Shown in pieces: positions 34,039 to 45,406 of a DNA stretch of 64,000 bases. Source of the stretch: Panagrolaimus kolymaensis (taxonomy: Eukaryota; Nematoda; Chromadorea; Rhabditida; Panagrolaimidae); NCBI GenBank assembly GCA_028622995.1, contig JAJQJQ010000007.1, positions 7,192,001 through 7,256,000 on the forward strand, written 5' to 3'. The notes under the pieces are model-generated. The model was not told the origin of the DNA and made no database searches. It saw only the letters and a program-made list of their open reading frames with translations. Both the position numbers and the translations under genes were made by a program. Every line of letters begins with the position of its first letter. Within the stretch, counting starts at the first letter, position 1.

Positions 34039-36268
34039 ATGTCTGAAATAAATAACTTTAAATATGTCCCAGATGTTATTAAACAAAAGCGAAGAGATAT
34101 ACAATGTTGGAGAGGTTATTCAATTTTAGCTGTTTTATTATTTCATTTATGGCCTAATTCATTTCCTAATGGTTTTGTTGGAGTTGATATGTAAATTTTC
34201 ATAATTTTTTAAAATTTATTTGATCGAACTTTTAGTTTTTTTGTGATTTCTGGTTTTTTAATGAGTAAACTTTATTTTCAAAACCAAAACTTTTCGTTTA
34301 ACGATGTCACACAATTTTATTATCGAAGAATAAAAAGAATTGTTCCTATTTATCTTATCGTTGTTATAATTACACTTATATCGCTTTATAACACTTTATT
34401 GCCGATGGATATAAATTCAGCTTTGGAGGATTCAAAATGGGCAATCTTTTTTGTTACCAATATTCAAGATTATTTAGCTAAAATTGAATATTTTGATGAG
34501 GTAAGAAACTTTCGCACTCAAATTATGTTTTCAGTAAAATTTAAATATAAAATTTCAGATATCAAAGTCGCGCTTTTTCAGACATTGTTGGTCTTTGGCA
34601 GTAGAAATGCAATTTTACACTATTTTTCCAATAATTGCATTTTCTCGAATTAAACTTTATTCAAATTTATATAAGTCTATATTAACATTGACTTTTATTT
34701 TGTCATTTGTTTATCAAAACACTCGAGAAAATCATACTGAATTTTATGAATTTTTATTTAGTCGACTTTGGCAATTTATTGTTGGAATCGCCGCTGCTGG
34801 AAGTGTTCAGAACCAAGCAAAAAATAAAGGAATTATATATATAGCTTTAATATCAGTTTCAATAACTATGTTTTTCCCTATCAAATTGCCTATAATTTGG
34901 TTAAATATTGGTGTAATAATTACTGGAATAAGCATTGCTTCTTCATCTTCTTCATCAACGACACCGTTTATTATATCGTGCGGCAGCGGTGGCGCAGTTT
35001 ATTTAGAAAAGATTGGAGAAATTTCATATATTATTTATTTAATCCATTGGCCATTAATCACTTATATGCGATATTCATCAATTAAAAACGATTTAGGATT
35101 ATTTGGTAAGTTTGTTTAGAAACGCGAAAGTGTTAAATGACTATAAACTTTATGGTTTTTTAGATGGATGTATTATTGGATTTTCTTCGATTATGCTTTC
35201 AAAAATATTTCATAAATTTATAGAAATACCGCTGTTATCTTTTTGTGGCTCTGTTAAAAGGCTTCTAATAATTTTGATGATTCTGTATTGCTCTTTCTTC
35301 GGGATACTTCGATTTCACTCACATTTCAAAACAAAAAATGAACGTCCATCTAATCTCACAATGAATTTTATAAATAGCATCTCAAATTTTGAAGAAAAAT
35401 TAAATTTTAACCCTTCTAATTGGACAACTCAAAATGACATGGAATTTGTTGAATATGCAATTTTGCATAAGCCACTTTTAGAACTCGGAATACGGTGTAA
35501 GAATTTAGAGAAACATAAAAATTTGGAAAAATTTAAAAAACTTCGATATTGTGAAATAAATTCAAATAATTTTAATAATGGAAATTTAACGGCTGTGGTA
35601 ATTGGAAATAGTTTTGTTTCACATATTTTACCTTTATTAACAGTAAATCCGTTATTTAAAAAGATTATTCTTATTTCTGAAGTAAAGTGCGCTTTTCCTG
35701 AAATTATTGGAAGCAACTGTGGTGCAGTTACGGAAATTGTATATTCTGAAATACCCAAAATTAAACCTGATATCATTTTTATTTATCAAGCTTACACTCA
35801 AAAATTGCGATCTCCTCTAAAATCGGAAATAGATTCAGAATTTTCAAGATTGAATGAAACTTATCAATTTTTGCAAGAGCATTCATCTGTAATTATTAGC
35901 ACCAAAGAACAATTTAATTATCCCATTTCCATATTGTCTGAATTTTTGAGAAGAAAATTTTATGGATATCAAATTGATTTTTCGGTTCCCAACGAGGTTA
36001 AAAAAACTTTATTTTAAGTAAATATAAAAATGAATTTTAGTTGCAATTCTCGGAATTAAAGCAGCTGTTGAAAACTATGCATTGCCCAAAATGCCTCTGG
36101 ATTGATTATCAAAATATATTTTGCAATCAAAACTTTTGTGACCCAATTGATTCAGAAACAAAATTGCCCTTGTTACATGACGACTTTCACTTAAATTTCT
36201 TTGGTATTTACCGGTCAAGAAAAACTGTTAATAATATTATTGAAATGGCTTTAAAGAGAATAAAATAA
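34039..36268 (+). CDS. Acyltransferase-3 / SGNH fusion (OAC-like), intact
   Basis: Exons are 34039-34190, 34236-34500, 34559-35105, 35164-35996 and 36041-36268 (2025 nt, 674 residues). Residues about 20-390 are a multi-pass acyltransferase-3 domain: R-G-Y-S-I-L-A-V-L-L-F-H36-L-W-P with the presumed catalytic His, G-F-V-G-V-D-I-F-F-V-I-S-G-F-L-M, Y-Y-R-R-I-K-R-I-V-P, F-R-H-C-W-S-L-A-V-E-M-Q-F-Y and Y-L-I-H-W-P-L. The C-terminal SGNH-hydrolase-like domain has G-N-S471 as nucleophile and D646-D-F-H649 as the Asp/His pair, so both catalytic sites look intact. Such proteins move acyl groups across a membrane onto sugars or other acceptors. C. elegans BUS-1, an acyltransferase affecting surface pathogen adhesion, shows that this enzyme type can alter the cuticle surface. 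It is the reference copy for three damaged or partial relatives to the right. Confidence 0.9.
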
Positions 36269-37409
36269 AGCCTTTATTTTTTCTAATTTAATAAATAATG
36301 CGTTAAAGCATATTAACTTGGAAATTCTTTTTTCAATAATAAGCAACCGCAAGACTTATATAATTCTTGAATTTTTCCATTTCGGATATAAAAGATTACA
36401 ACGATAATTTTAGAAGACTTCATCACCAGGCTTTTTTCGCTGCAAAAATCTAATAAAACTCGAGTTTTTGACTTCCATTCTTATTCTTCGAAATGCTAAA
36501 AAAAATCCCGAACACATTCGATGTGGTTGCAATGAGCTGCCTTGAATTGCCTTGGGTTTCCAAGAGTTGCTTTGGCCTGAGTTGTCATGGGTTTCCTTGA
36601 GTTGAAATGATCCAAGTCACATGCCGATTGACATCTTCAAGTTATAAAAATCCAAAAAAACTTAAAATTATAAAGACAAGCTTTATTTTTAAACGAACCA
36701 TAAGATCTTTGACTAAGCCTCGAGCAAAAAAATGGGTTATTTTTGTCAAAAAAATATTCAGGTTGTTTAAAGCAATGATCTAGATCACTTCTATTGTAGC
36801 ATAAATTTAATTGCGTCTTCCGCCGTTAGTTGGCTTTGCCTTTATTTAAAATGCCGTCTAACTAAAAAAATCAAATACTTATATATTCAACTTTAAATAA
36901 AACGCTTTCATTTACTTACTTCTGTATATGGTTCATTAAAATCAAATACAATGTTACAATCCTTTTTACTTCTAATATATCATAATTTTAAGGCAGCAAT
37001 GAACGCTAACTTAATTTTGGTGATTGTAATAACCATCGACAAGGTTAAATCCTTTAAATTTCCATAAAAAGTAAAAGTGTCCATGGTTTATCCTATTGTT
37101 AATCTACCATTTCAAACTTAGTCCAAGCATCTAACATTTATTATTGGTTAAACCCCGAGTAAAAAGTATGAAATCGATTGAAAGAATTTGCCAACGCATC
37201 TTTTTTATTCCTTTTTTTTCATTCAAATTTGGCTTTTTAAAATTTGTTTCGTTGCGAAAGCTTTTGGTGCGCAACTTTCAAAAATGCGATTTTTTTCAAT
37301 TTTGGATTATTTTATATTCAAAATCGGAGAAAATAAAGCTCATTAATACCAGTTGTGGTTAAATTAATATACAATTTTGGTTCACGATAAACAAATCCAA
37401 AGTTCACTC

Positions 37410-37565
37410 CAGTGTTACACGCCTCCGCCTCCGGAGGCGCCTCCTTCGCCTCCGGAGGCGGAGGTGGAGGCGATGTTTCGAAAAACTAACCTATTTTTAT
37501 CGCCTCTGCGCCTCCGCCTCCGCAGGTGGAAGCGGAGGCCACAAACAAGAAAATATGTAACACTG
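37410..37565. mobile_element. Short hAT-like MITE with CCTCCGGAGGCG repeats
   Basis: Ends CAGTGTTACA and TGTAACACTG flanked by the 8-bp duplication GTTCACTC at 37402-37409 and 37566-37573. The 156-bp body is mostly CGCCTCCGCCTCCGGAGGCG palindromes on both sides of a short AT-rich centre. The ends are related to those of the MITE at 15528 (CAGTGTT), but the internal repeat is different. Confidence 0.9.
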
Positions 37566-37937
37566 GTTCACTCTGAAAAAGAAGATTCCACTGCAGTGAT
37601 GGTCAATGCCTTGAAAGGTTGGCAACTTTGACCACTGAAATCAAAAGTAAACGAGAGTACTTTTTTTTTTCAAGATTTTTTTTTTCGTTAATATAATTTT
37701 CAAAAGTAAAAAAAAACATAAACAATTAATAGTTTTAAATCTATTACTTCCAAAGTTTCTGAGCAAATTAATATTTTGTTGTGATCATTTTTATGCATTT
37801 TATCCCTTTTTCACAATCTCTCGATCAACTTAGTATTGGATAGCATTAAAGAGGTGGATTATAAGTTTTTTTGAGGCGTGGAAATTTTTGTGAAGGTTTA
37901 TCTAAATGTGCGTCGTCAGAGCGTAATGGGCGTGACG

Positions 37938-37992
37938 CCAGGTATTCCGTATTCAAATAAAGTAGGCGGGCTCAAGAAAAAGCAATATAATC
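37938..37992 (+). repeat. Shared GTAGGCGGG block, copy 4
   Basis: Contains CAAATAAAGTAGGCGGGCTC followed by AAGAAAAAGCAATATAAT, essentially identical to 5124-5162. It lies 220 bp upstream of the intact coiled-coil exon. Confidence 0.75.
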
Positions 37993-38214
37993 GCAATAAC
38001 TTCTCTTTAAACTCATTTGATATTACTCAAAATCAAAAACCTTCTTTTTTTAATGTTCCCAATAAAGCCGCGTCAAGTTTTTCTTTGCTTTTTATCTTCT
38101 TTTTTTTTTGCATCTTCTTTTTTTTGTCCTTTGTTTACTTTTAACTAAAAAACTTTCCATATTAGGCATATTATTTTGTTTCCTAATTTTTTTTTCTTTT
38201 TTTAAATACAGCTT

Positions 38215-38478
38215 GCAAGTCAGACGACATCAACATTACCAAACGATCATCCCAGTATATCAATAAACCAGCCATCACTTTCAAAAACTGCTTTATCTCG
38301 TGAAAAACTTAAAGAAAAAATTATGGATCAAATTGTTTATCTTCAAGAATTACAAAGAAAGCATCAAGAAATGCTTGAAAAGCGTCAAAAACTTGATAAT
38401 CAAATACAAGAGTATCGAAAAAATATGTGCCAAAGTTGTATTAATTCCGTTGAAGAAGTTTTAAAAGAATTTGATTAA
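38215..38478 (+). CDS. Small coiled-coil protein, 3' exon
   Basis: After a TTTTTAAATACAG acceptor the frame is open from 38215 to the TAA ending at 38478 (87 residues). The first 30 residues are Ser/Thr/Pro-rich. The rest is a charged coiled coil (K-I-M-D-Q-I-V-Y-L-Q-E-L-Q-R-K-H-Q-E-M) with leucines and other hydrophobics at heptad positions and a C-Q-S-C near the end. The start exon is not identified. The frameshifted paralog at 5475-5764 shows that this exon, with its upstream block, has been duplicated. The Ser-rich lead and zipper-like helix could suit a transcription factor dimerisation domain, but no basic region is visible. No function is assigned. Confidence 0.5.
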   Translation, partial: ASQTTSTLPNDHPSISINQPSLSKTALSREKLKEKIMDQIVYLQELQRKHQEMLEKRQKLDNQIQEYRKNMCQSCINSVEEVLKEFD

Positions 38479-39343
38479 AATCGACCAAAACCAACCACTT
38501 TTTAAATTTTCTGATTTAAAATATTTAATATGCCAAAACATTCCATACTCCACTAAATTATATTATTGCTTTTTTTGTTTTTCAATAATAGCCTCTCAAT
38601 ATTATGTAAATATGGTGTCATGCAATTGCTGTTGTTAAAGGCTAAAAATAAAAAACTTTTGATTCTAGAACTCACATTTTTCGCTATCAAAAATGTAACC
38701 GAAACTTTTTTTTCACTGGAGGTAGCTAGAAACCAACACTTGAAAAAAGAAAAAAGTTAAAAGAAAGATTGAGTTTAAAAAATCGATAAAAATTATCCCT
38801 TATTTATTTTTAATTAATAAATGAGAGGAAAAATAACTCGTTTTGGTGACATTCCCTCTTCTCTTTCCTCCGTTTCTAATTTTGATTAGAAATGCAGAAA
38901 CTTTGCAAACGCTTTCTCTTCAACTTGGAATGACTTTTTTTTTGATCTGATCAAAAAAAATTGTTTGTATGTAGTTCAAACTAAAAACACAAAAAAGAAA
39001 CACAAAAAAATTCGTAATTTTTTGCTTTGAAGTGATAGATGCTGGAGTAAGAAATGGCGATGATAATTAAATATGCCTTTTCTTCTGACGCAAGGAGATC
39101 AGAGAGGTGTCACATCAAAAATCAATCAAAAAAATAGAAAAGAAAAAGAATTTAATGAGAGAAAAATCCTTGAATGAAAAAATAGTTCGGAAGGTGCTTA
39201 AATTTTTTCGCTGAGGATTATTTAAAATAACTTTTTTGAATTTTGATTTTATTTATTTTATTAATATTTTTTAAGAAAAAAATATAAGTTTTAACATTTT
39301 TTTTTAAATAAGTTAATGATTCTTTGGGTTTAAAAAAGGATAT
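38479..39343. other. Intergenic, no gene seen
   Basis: AT-rich spacer between the coiled-coil exon and the 3' end of the family B receptor. Only short shadow frames are present. Confidence 0.35.
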
Positions 39344-40328
39344 TTAGTAACACGATAAACAAAGTTCACATAATTTAAAAATCAAATATTTTGTTTCTTT
39401 GGATAAAATGCATTCATCAACAAAATATTTTTGATATTGACGAACTTGGAAATATTCGAGTTTTCCTTGCAAACTTTCATTTAATCCAATAATTTTTAAG
39501 AAACATGTAAGCGCATATAATAAACTTGGAAATTCAGCCATAGAAATATTTTCATGAGTAGAAAATATTTCTATTAATGAATCAATTATTTTCTCATCGT
39601 TATTATCTAAGATTTTTCCATCCAATTTCAATAATTTCGGAGTACAATCTTGCAAATATGCGATTAGGAGATCGGGTCGCTGAGAAAATGATTTGATGAG
39701 ACAATGAACATTAGTGGCGAAGAATTTTGAGTTAACTATCGCTGTTTCTGACTTATTTTCGAATTGCTTTGGCTCAGTGGGCAGTTGAGAAGTAGTAGCT
39801 AGATTCTGAAGTACCTTTCCATCAAATTTAGTGTTATTTGTTGAAGTTTCAGGCTCATCCAAGAATTGCTGCTGTTTTGGTTCATGAAGGAGCAGAGAAG
39901 TGACATCACATTTTTGAGATTCCATTCCATCTAATTTAGAATGATCTTCAGAAGTTTGTGGCTTTTGGGATACTATGGGTAAATTTGATGAAGAAATTTC
40001 AACTTTTGGAGGCAACATTCCAACTTCCAAACATTTTCGATAACGGCATTTTCGACATTTAGCTCCAATAATTGTTGGCACTAAAAAATCTAAATTTACA
40101 AGGAAAAAACTCTTTTTTTTCAATACCTTTTCCAAAAAGTTAAAAAAATTAAAAAAACTTACGAATTAAGCATTTATGAACTTTTAAACAATAATAAAAG
40201 TGTTGAATTTTGTAGCTTCTCATAAAAAATATTGCGCATGCATTACAACATAAACCATCAAAACGTTTACGATCGATTGGAAGTCGACGAGAGCAAACTT
40301 GACAAAAATTATTATTTGGAAGAACCAT
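39344..40328 (-). CDS. Divergent nuclear hormone receptor (family B, copy 1)
   Basis: Exons 40328-40163 and 40080-39344 (903 nt, 300 residues). Finger one: F-C-Q-V-C-S-R-R then G-L-C-C-N-A-C-A-I-F-F-M-R-S. Finger two: Y-Y-C-L-K-V-H-K-C, then after the intron K-C-R-K-C-R-Y-R-K-C-L-E-V-G-M. Spacing between the second and third zinc cysteines is 15, and the loop before the seventh is 10, both longer than canonical. A variable Ser/Glu/Lys/Pro-rich linker of about 110 residues leads to a conserved C-terminal block of about 130 residues (F-F-A-T-N-V-H-C-L-I-K-S-F to L-C-E-L-C-L-S-C-Y), shared with the copies at 46079 and 57429. It is a predicted nuclear transcription factor; the usual ligand-binding-domain signature is not obvious. 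Confidence 0.85.
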
Positions 40329-40760
40329 TTTAAATAAAATCAAAAAAATAAAGAAGGAAGGAGCACTCGATTTTTTGACTCGCGAAACTGTTTTCTTTCC
40401 TTTTTTGCCGCGTTGGGAAGGATCGATTTTTTGACACGTAAAATTTTCTTTTGCGCTGTCCTCAATTTTTATGATGCGCAAGGTTTCGTGGCAATGGATG
40501 TTGTTGGTTGAAGAGCTACGCCAATTTTTTTTTAAAACTTCCCAAAATTCTTTAAAAAAAATTAATTTCGAGATCCGCTAACTTTCGAAAATTTATTTAA
40601 AAAGCGTGGAGAAAAAAAATCGTGGCATTTTTTTCTTCAATCCCTTTCACCCAGAAAAGATTGACTTCTTTCTTGATTAAAGTAAGAAAAATTGGTTTTA
40701 GGATTATAAGTTTTCTAAAAACATGCTTAAAAGAACCGGGCTAACATTATTTGAAACGCA
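40329..40760. promoter_or_regulatory. Upstream region of family B receptor copy 1
   Basis: On the minus strand this region carries GCGAGTCAAAAAATC (complement of 40369-40383) and ACGTGTCAAAAAATC (complement of 40425-40439), 40-110 bp before the ATG. Closely similar pairs lie upstream of the receptor at 57429-58582, and a weaker relative upstream of the one at 46079. Confidence 0.4.
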
Positions 40761-40945
40761 TGTAGCGACGGTTGAGAGCTGTAGGTTGATTGCGGTTCCG
40801 AGAGAGAGGGATGAGACGACGTTATTGCAGCACAGATTTATTATACCAATGAACTTCTTTTTAAATATTACAAAACAAATGACAACAATGATTATTATGC
40901 TAATTTTAGATTAGCGAAATGAAGATGATTACGAGCGTCGTGACA
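40761..40945 (-). repeat. LTR (3' LTR on the element's strand)
   Basis: 185-bp terminal repeat, TGTAGCGACGG ... GCGTCGTGACA on the plus strand. Preceded by the ACGCA target duplication. Confidence 0.9.
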
Positions 40946-41147
40946 TTCCCGGCCAGCGATGAGATGATTGATGGATCATAAAGTATATAGTTGAAATTGG
41001 TTCATTAAAAGGATCATTCATAGAATTGAATCATAGCGTAATTATAAATAAGCAAGTTTGATCATGTTGATTGAAGAAGAACAAAAATAAGACCATAGAG
41101 TATATAAGTGATAACATGTTGGAAGCAAATGAAAAGAAGAAGAAGAA

Positions 41148-42164
41148 TTACGATGTTGAGGTTAAATGTTGATGAAATTGATAGTTGTTTGAGTTGAAAG
41201 TTGTTTGAGATGAAAGTTGTTGAGTTGAAAGTTGTTGAGTTGAAAGTTGTTTGATGTTGTGATTGTTTGATGTGTGGTTTGTTTGAGATGAGTTTGGTTT
41301 GAGTTGTGATGAGATGGTTTTGCGACGATGTTTCCAGTTTTGTAGCAGATGCTCGAAGAGCCCTTCCCCGCGGCCAGCAAAAAGGGAATCCACATGCTTA
41401 TGTAATTCAATTTTGCTAATCGTTTCAAACTCAGAAAATTCGAGATGTATTACGATGCCTTTTATTCGATAAACTATGTTTCGAGTTTTGGATGGATTTA
41501 TCCGAGCTTTGGGAAAATCTCCGATGTATGACCTTGTCCGATCTGTTGATACTTCGATGTATGGTTCGTTATCGATAAGCTTTAGTTGATAGTTCAAAAT
41601 GTTTTCTTTAGCATCGATAGAATCATGTGGTCTCGTTTCAATGATTGAAGGGGTTTCTTTTACCTTTTCAAAATTCGCATCAATGTTGGAAGCTTTAGAA
41701 TCCGATTCGATAAAAGAAGCAGTTTCTTGGCTTTTTCTCGATAAAACTTTGTCAAAGTAAACCGTTGCAGGTAATAGCTTTGTTGGATCAATACGATCGT
41801 TTACCAATGTTGGAAAAGTTTCTAATTCCAAGTTATCTTCAAGGATAAGAAGTTGTTTTATGACCTCGTTGATGGAATCAAAAAACTTCGGGTTTTTAAT
41901 CCATTCTTCAATAAGTTGTTTCTCGGAACTTCGGATGTTATCTTCGGTGATATTTTTAATTTTTTTATCCCACTGGATAAAGTAATCGTTTATTTCCGAT
42001 ACCTTTTCTTTGAGGATTATCCAGAAAACTTTGAAATCAACCCTTTGTATGGGATCCCATGGAAGTGGTTTTATAGAGTATTCGTATTGGTACTTTACCA
42101 AGTATTCCATTAGCCATTTATGATGAAGTTCAAGATGGTGGCGTATTCGATTAGACATTTTCAA
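41148..42164 (-). CDS. Retroelement-encoded protein, gag-like candidate
   Basis: A single 338-residue open frame filling the interior of the LTR element and on the strand implied by the primer site. The first two thirds are charged and helical, starting R-I-R-H-H-L-E-L-H-H-K-W-L-M. The C-terminal 60 residues are Ser/Gln/Asn/Thr-rich with a repeated Q-L-S-T-Q motif, matching the short tandem GTTGAGTTGAAAGTT repeats in the DNA. No CCHC zinc knuckle, protease or polymerase motif is visible. Gag of a non-autonomous element is the best guess from position alone; a novel accessory protein is possible. The long intact frame agrees with a recent insertion. Confidence 0.65.
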   Translation of the reverse strand: MKMSNRIRHHLELHHKWLMEYLVKYQYEYSIKPLPWDPIQRVDFKVFWIILKEKVSEINDYFIQWDKKIKNITEDNIRSSEKQLIEEWIKNPKFFDSINEVIKQLLILEDNLELETFPTLVNDRIDPTKLLPATVYFDKVLSRKSQETASFIESDSKASNIDANFEKVKETPSIIETRPHDSIDAKENILNYQLKLIDNEPYIEVSTDRTRSYIGDFPKARINPSKTRNIVYRIKGIVIHLEFSEFETISKIELHKHVDSLFAGRGEGLFEHLLQNWKHRRKTISSQLKPNSSQTNHTSNNHNIKQLSTQQLSTQQLSSQTTFNSNNYQFHQHLTSTS

Positions 42165-42709
42165 GTTTTCTTATGAGAAATGTAAAATATGTGTTCAATC
42201 GATTAATTCAACGTAGTTGAAAACCGAAGGAATGTTGTTCAAATGTATGTTTTCGTTTAACAAATAGATGATATAGCTCAATTATAAGAAGATCTTATCC
42301 TCAAACAAGAGCAAAGCAGTGATTGATAATGCCAGTTGTCTTAGACAATTAACAATATGCTCAAAGAAAGGTCAAAATATGTGATTCGCTGATCACAGGG
42401 ATTTATCACAATTCAACACACGAAGTCAGATTCGACAATTTAACACACTGGAAAAATTGAAGAATTAAAAGTTTTTCGAAAACGAAGATCCAGAGCCAAA
42501 GTTATGGATGGATAACGTTAAGAAAGTTACGATAAAAAAATAAGAAATTTGCAGCTTTGTACAAAAAATCTTATAACAGAAGATCCGAAGATCAAGCAGA
42601 GCCAGACGGCGTTAAAAACAGAAGAGCAGATGCTCAAGCAAAGCCAGATGGCGGTAAAAAAGAAAAAGATAATGTTAAACTTATACGAACTGTCCAGAGG
42701 CACCAATTT

Positions 42710-42894
42710 TGTAGCGACGGTTGAGAGCTGTAGGTTGATTGCGGTTCCGAGAGAGAGGGATGAGACGACGTTATTGCAGCACAGATTTATTATACCAATG
42801 AACTTCTTTTTAAATATTACAAAACAAATGACAACAATGATTATTATGCTAATTTTAGATTAGCGAAATGAAGATGATCACGAGCGTCGTGACA
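42710..42894 (-). repeat. LTR (5' LTR on the element's strand)
   Basis: Second copy of the 185-bp terminal repeat, one visible difference from 40761-40945, followed by ACGCA. Confidence 0.9.
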
Positions 42895-43042
42895 ACGCAT
42901 TCATTTTTTCAATACTATGATAATTAAGTAATTTTTCATTGCAATAATTGAAACGAATTATTTAGCATGTTTAATTTCTTGCAAAAGAAATTTGGCATTT
43001 ATTAACTGATTATCGACAATAAACACAACTAAATCACAATTT

Positions 43043-45404
43043 TCATAAATTACTTTGCTCAGTCGAAACGATATTTATATAGTCCAAAGTTAAGTTTAAA
43101 CCTTTTATAACTGCTGCATCTATGAATGGCTTTAAATGGCGTAATCCCAAAAAGGAAATATGTTCACTATCTCGAAACAAGGGCAATCCCGTAGATGTAT
43201 CTATGATATTACAGTATTCGCCTTCACAAAAAGCCTCTCGATAATCAAACCATGCACATTTTGGACAATCTAATTTCTTGAACCATTCTTCCATTATTTC
43301 TGATTTTGGCTGAAAAAAATATTAAATTCTTGACATAAAGTTTATTCCTAGAAAACCTAAATTGTTTGAATGAAATTTTTCTAAAAAAATACAGTCAGAA
43401 CCAGGAAAGTTTAAATAAGGTCTTTTCTATGCGTTTTTTATGCCGTTTTAAAATAAAAAAAATTGGGACTTTATTCTTTCAAAGCCACACTTACCGGATT
43501 TTTTAACCTCGGTTCTATTGGGAGATTATAAAATTTTCTTCGAATATAATCTTGTGAAATATCAAATGGAAAAATAATTTGTTCTTTGTTTAAAATAATT
43601 GCGGAAGTATAATTTTGAATTATTTTAAATATTTTGTTCCAATGTTGAAATTCTTTATTTTTTTCAATTTTTTCTATTGGAGTATCCCATAATTCTTTTT
43701 GATAATATCTTTGAATTATAAAAGTTGCGTCGGGTTTAATTTTTTTAATCAATTCTTCCATAAAATATTCTTCAAGTATATCATTTTTTGGAAAACCATT
43801 CACAAAAAATGAAGTAACATTTTTAAATAAAGGATTCACAGCAACTGCAGCTAAAATATTCATAGAAAAACTATTTCCAATTACTAAGGCACTTAGATGG
43901 GCATTCGGATTTTTCCCGTTCATTATACAATAAAACCCTATTTCACCGCTTTTCAACTTGATTCTGCGATTTATAACACATTTAAAAGCTCCACCCATGC
44001 ATAGAAGACTACCACGCATTTTTGTCGCAAATTCAATATCATTTTTTGTTATCCATTCTGGAGGTAACGAGATAACAGAATTAAAGTTAAGAGAATGGTT
44101 CCATGCTTCTAGTGTTAATTTTGATTGAATTACTTCCTGAAAAAAAATTATGTCATTGATTAAATTATCTGAATAAAAAATAAATATTCCCATCAAAATA
44201 TATAGTAAATGTTTTTCTTATAACATTTTATAAACTAACTTACTTTTCCTTTGAATGATATAAAGACTTTAAATGAAAAGAAAACTGTTATATAGAGACA
44301 AACCAATATTTTAATTAATTTACGATAACTATCACAAAAATTCAATAATGGAGTTTCAATGATTTTATGTGCCATGTATGATAATGATATGGATGCAAGA
44401 AGTAGCAAAATGCCGTCTAAATATAAAAATGATTATAAGTGTTTATGTTTTAAAAAAACATGATTACCATATATTTTAATATCATTTGAGTTACTAATGA
44501 TTCGGGAATATGTTATAAGCGGCCAATGAATAAGATATAAAACATATGAAATATCATCGAACATAGATAAGTTGGAAATAATTTCTGAAAATCCTCTTAA
44601 ATCTTTATAACTACTTTTGGATGGTAAAGATGCTAATGAAATATTGGTAGCAACTAAAGTTAAAACTATAATACTACTAAATATTGATGGGAGAATGTAT
44701 GAAGAAAATAGCAATAACATTGTAATAAGCACCAATAACATATTTGCCCACAATCGTTTTTGTAAAAATGAAGGGAAAGTTTGAGCAAGAATTCCTAAAG
44801 TAAATTGCCAAATTCGGCACAATAATGATTCATATTGCATTATTTTGTTTGGTGTTTTTACATGTTAAAACAAAGATATCGCCAAAAACGATATTAATAA
44901 AATTTGATATTTCTTTTCAGATAAGTATTTCCGTGAAATGGCAATAAATGGAAAAATTAAATAAAATTGCATTTCCACCGACAAAGACCAACAATGTCGA
45001 AAAAATTGATAATTAGACTCCTAAAAATATTTAAAACACATTAAAGCTCATTAAATTTTTATTGATTTCGTTGGCGCTTATCATTAACAAAAAAATTAAT
45101 TATTACTAAAAAGTGTTATAAATTCCGATCGAATTTAAAAATAATTAGGTACGTACAGTATCAAAGTAATCACGATTTTTAAACAAATCTTGGTAATTTG
45201 TTGTTAGAGTTAAAGCCCATTTTGAATCTTCAAGAATAAGTTTATATTCTTCTGGAAATAAGCATTTTGCACATAAACAAATAGTAATTAATATCACAAA
45301 AACGTAAATAGGTAGAATCCGTTTAATTCTGCGATAATAAAAATTCATAGTAGTGTTAATAATATTATTTTCAAAAGAATATATGCTTGCCATTAAATAT
45401 CCAG
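43043..45404 (-). pseudogene. Acyltransferase-3 / SGNH protein, broken
   Basis: Recognisable exons are about 45404-45157, 45020-44468, 44416-44244, 44136-43495 and 43309-43043, aligning along their length with the intact gene at 34039-36268. Two defects are clear. First, an in-frame TAA at 44865-44867 interrupts the second listed exon between S-L-F and H-V-K-T-P, with no splice sites that would remove it. Second, the 5' end is missing: the sequence stops at S-G-Y-L-M exactly where a MITE begins (45407), and the expected first exon with the catalytic His is not found beyond it. Conserved parts include F-R-H-C-W-S-L-S-V-E-M-Q-F-Y, Y-L-I-H-W-P-L, G-N-S-F in the SGNH domain and D-S-E-H near the end. 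The SGNH part is intact in frame, so decay may be recent. Confidence 0.8.
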
Positions 45405-45406
45405 AT

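Larger units (their letters stand above)
36269..38214. other. Intergenic with MITE and repeat block
   Basis: No gene is supported up to the coiled-coil exon. 36525-36610 is an imperfect run of TTGCCTTGGGTTTCC / GAGTTG units. A MITE occupies 37410-37565 and the GTAGGCGGG block 37938-37992. The latter probably belongs to the promoter or 5' part of the coiled-coil gene. Confidence 0.4.
40761..42894 (-). mobile_element. Small LTR retrotransposon with 185-bp LTRs
   Basis: Two direct repeats of 185 bp, 40761-40945 and 42710-42894, differ at one position that I can see (T versus C in GATGAT(T/C)ACGAG). They begin TG and end CA, and the 5-bp duplication ACGCA flanks the whole element (40756-40760 and 42895-42899). 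On the minus strand a candidate primer-binding site, TGGTGCCTCTGGACAG, starts a few bases inside the right-hand LTR, and a purine-rich GGCCGGGAA precedes the other LTR, so the element most likely runs leftward. It encodes one protein and no reverse transcriptase, so it depends on another element in trans. Near-identical LTRs imply recent insertion. Confidence 0.9.

Noticed and set aside
22021..36268. Bacterial origin or contamination, suggested by the FkbM and acyltransferase-3/SGNH families
   Set aside because: All copies are cut by multiple short introns, have nematode-type paralogs nearby and share local base composition, so they are resident nematode genes. An ancient transfer cannot be judged here.
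37377..37631. Plus-strand frame with P-P-P-E-A-P-P-S-P-P
   Set aside because: It is the MITE repeat at 37410-37565 read as protein.
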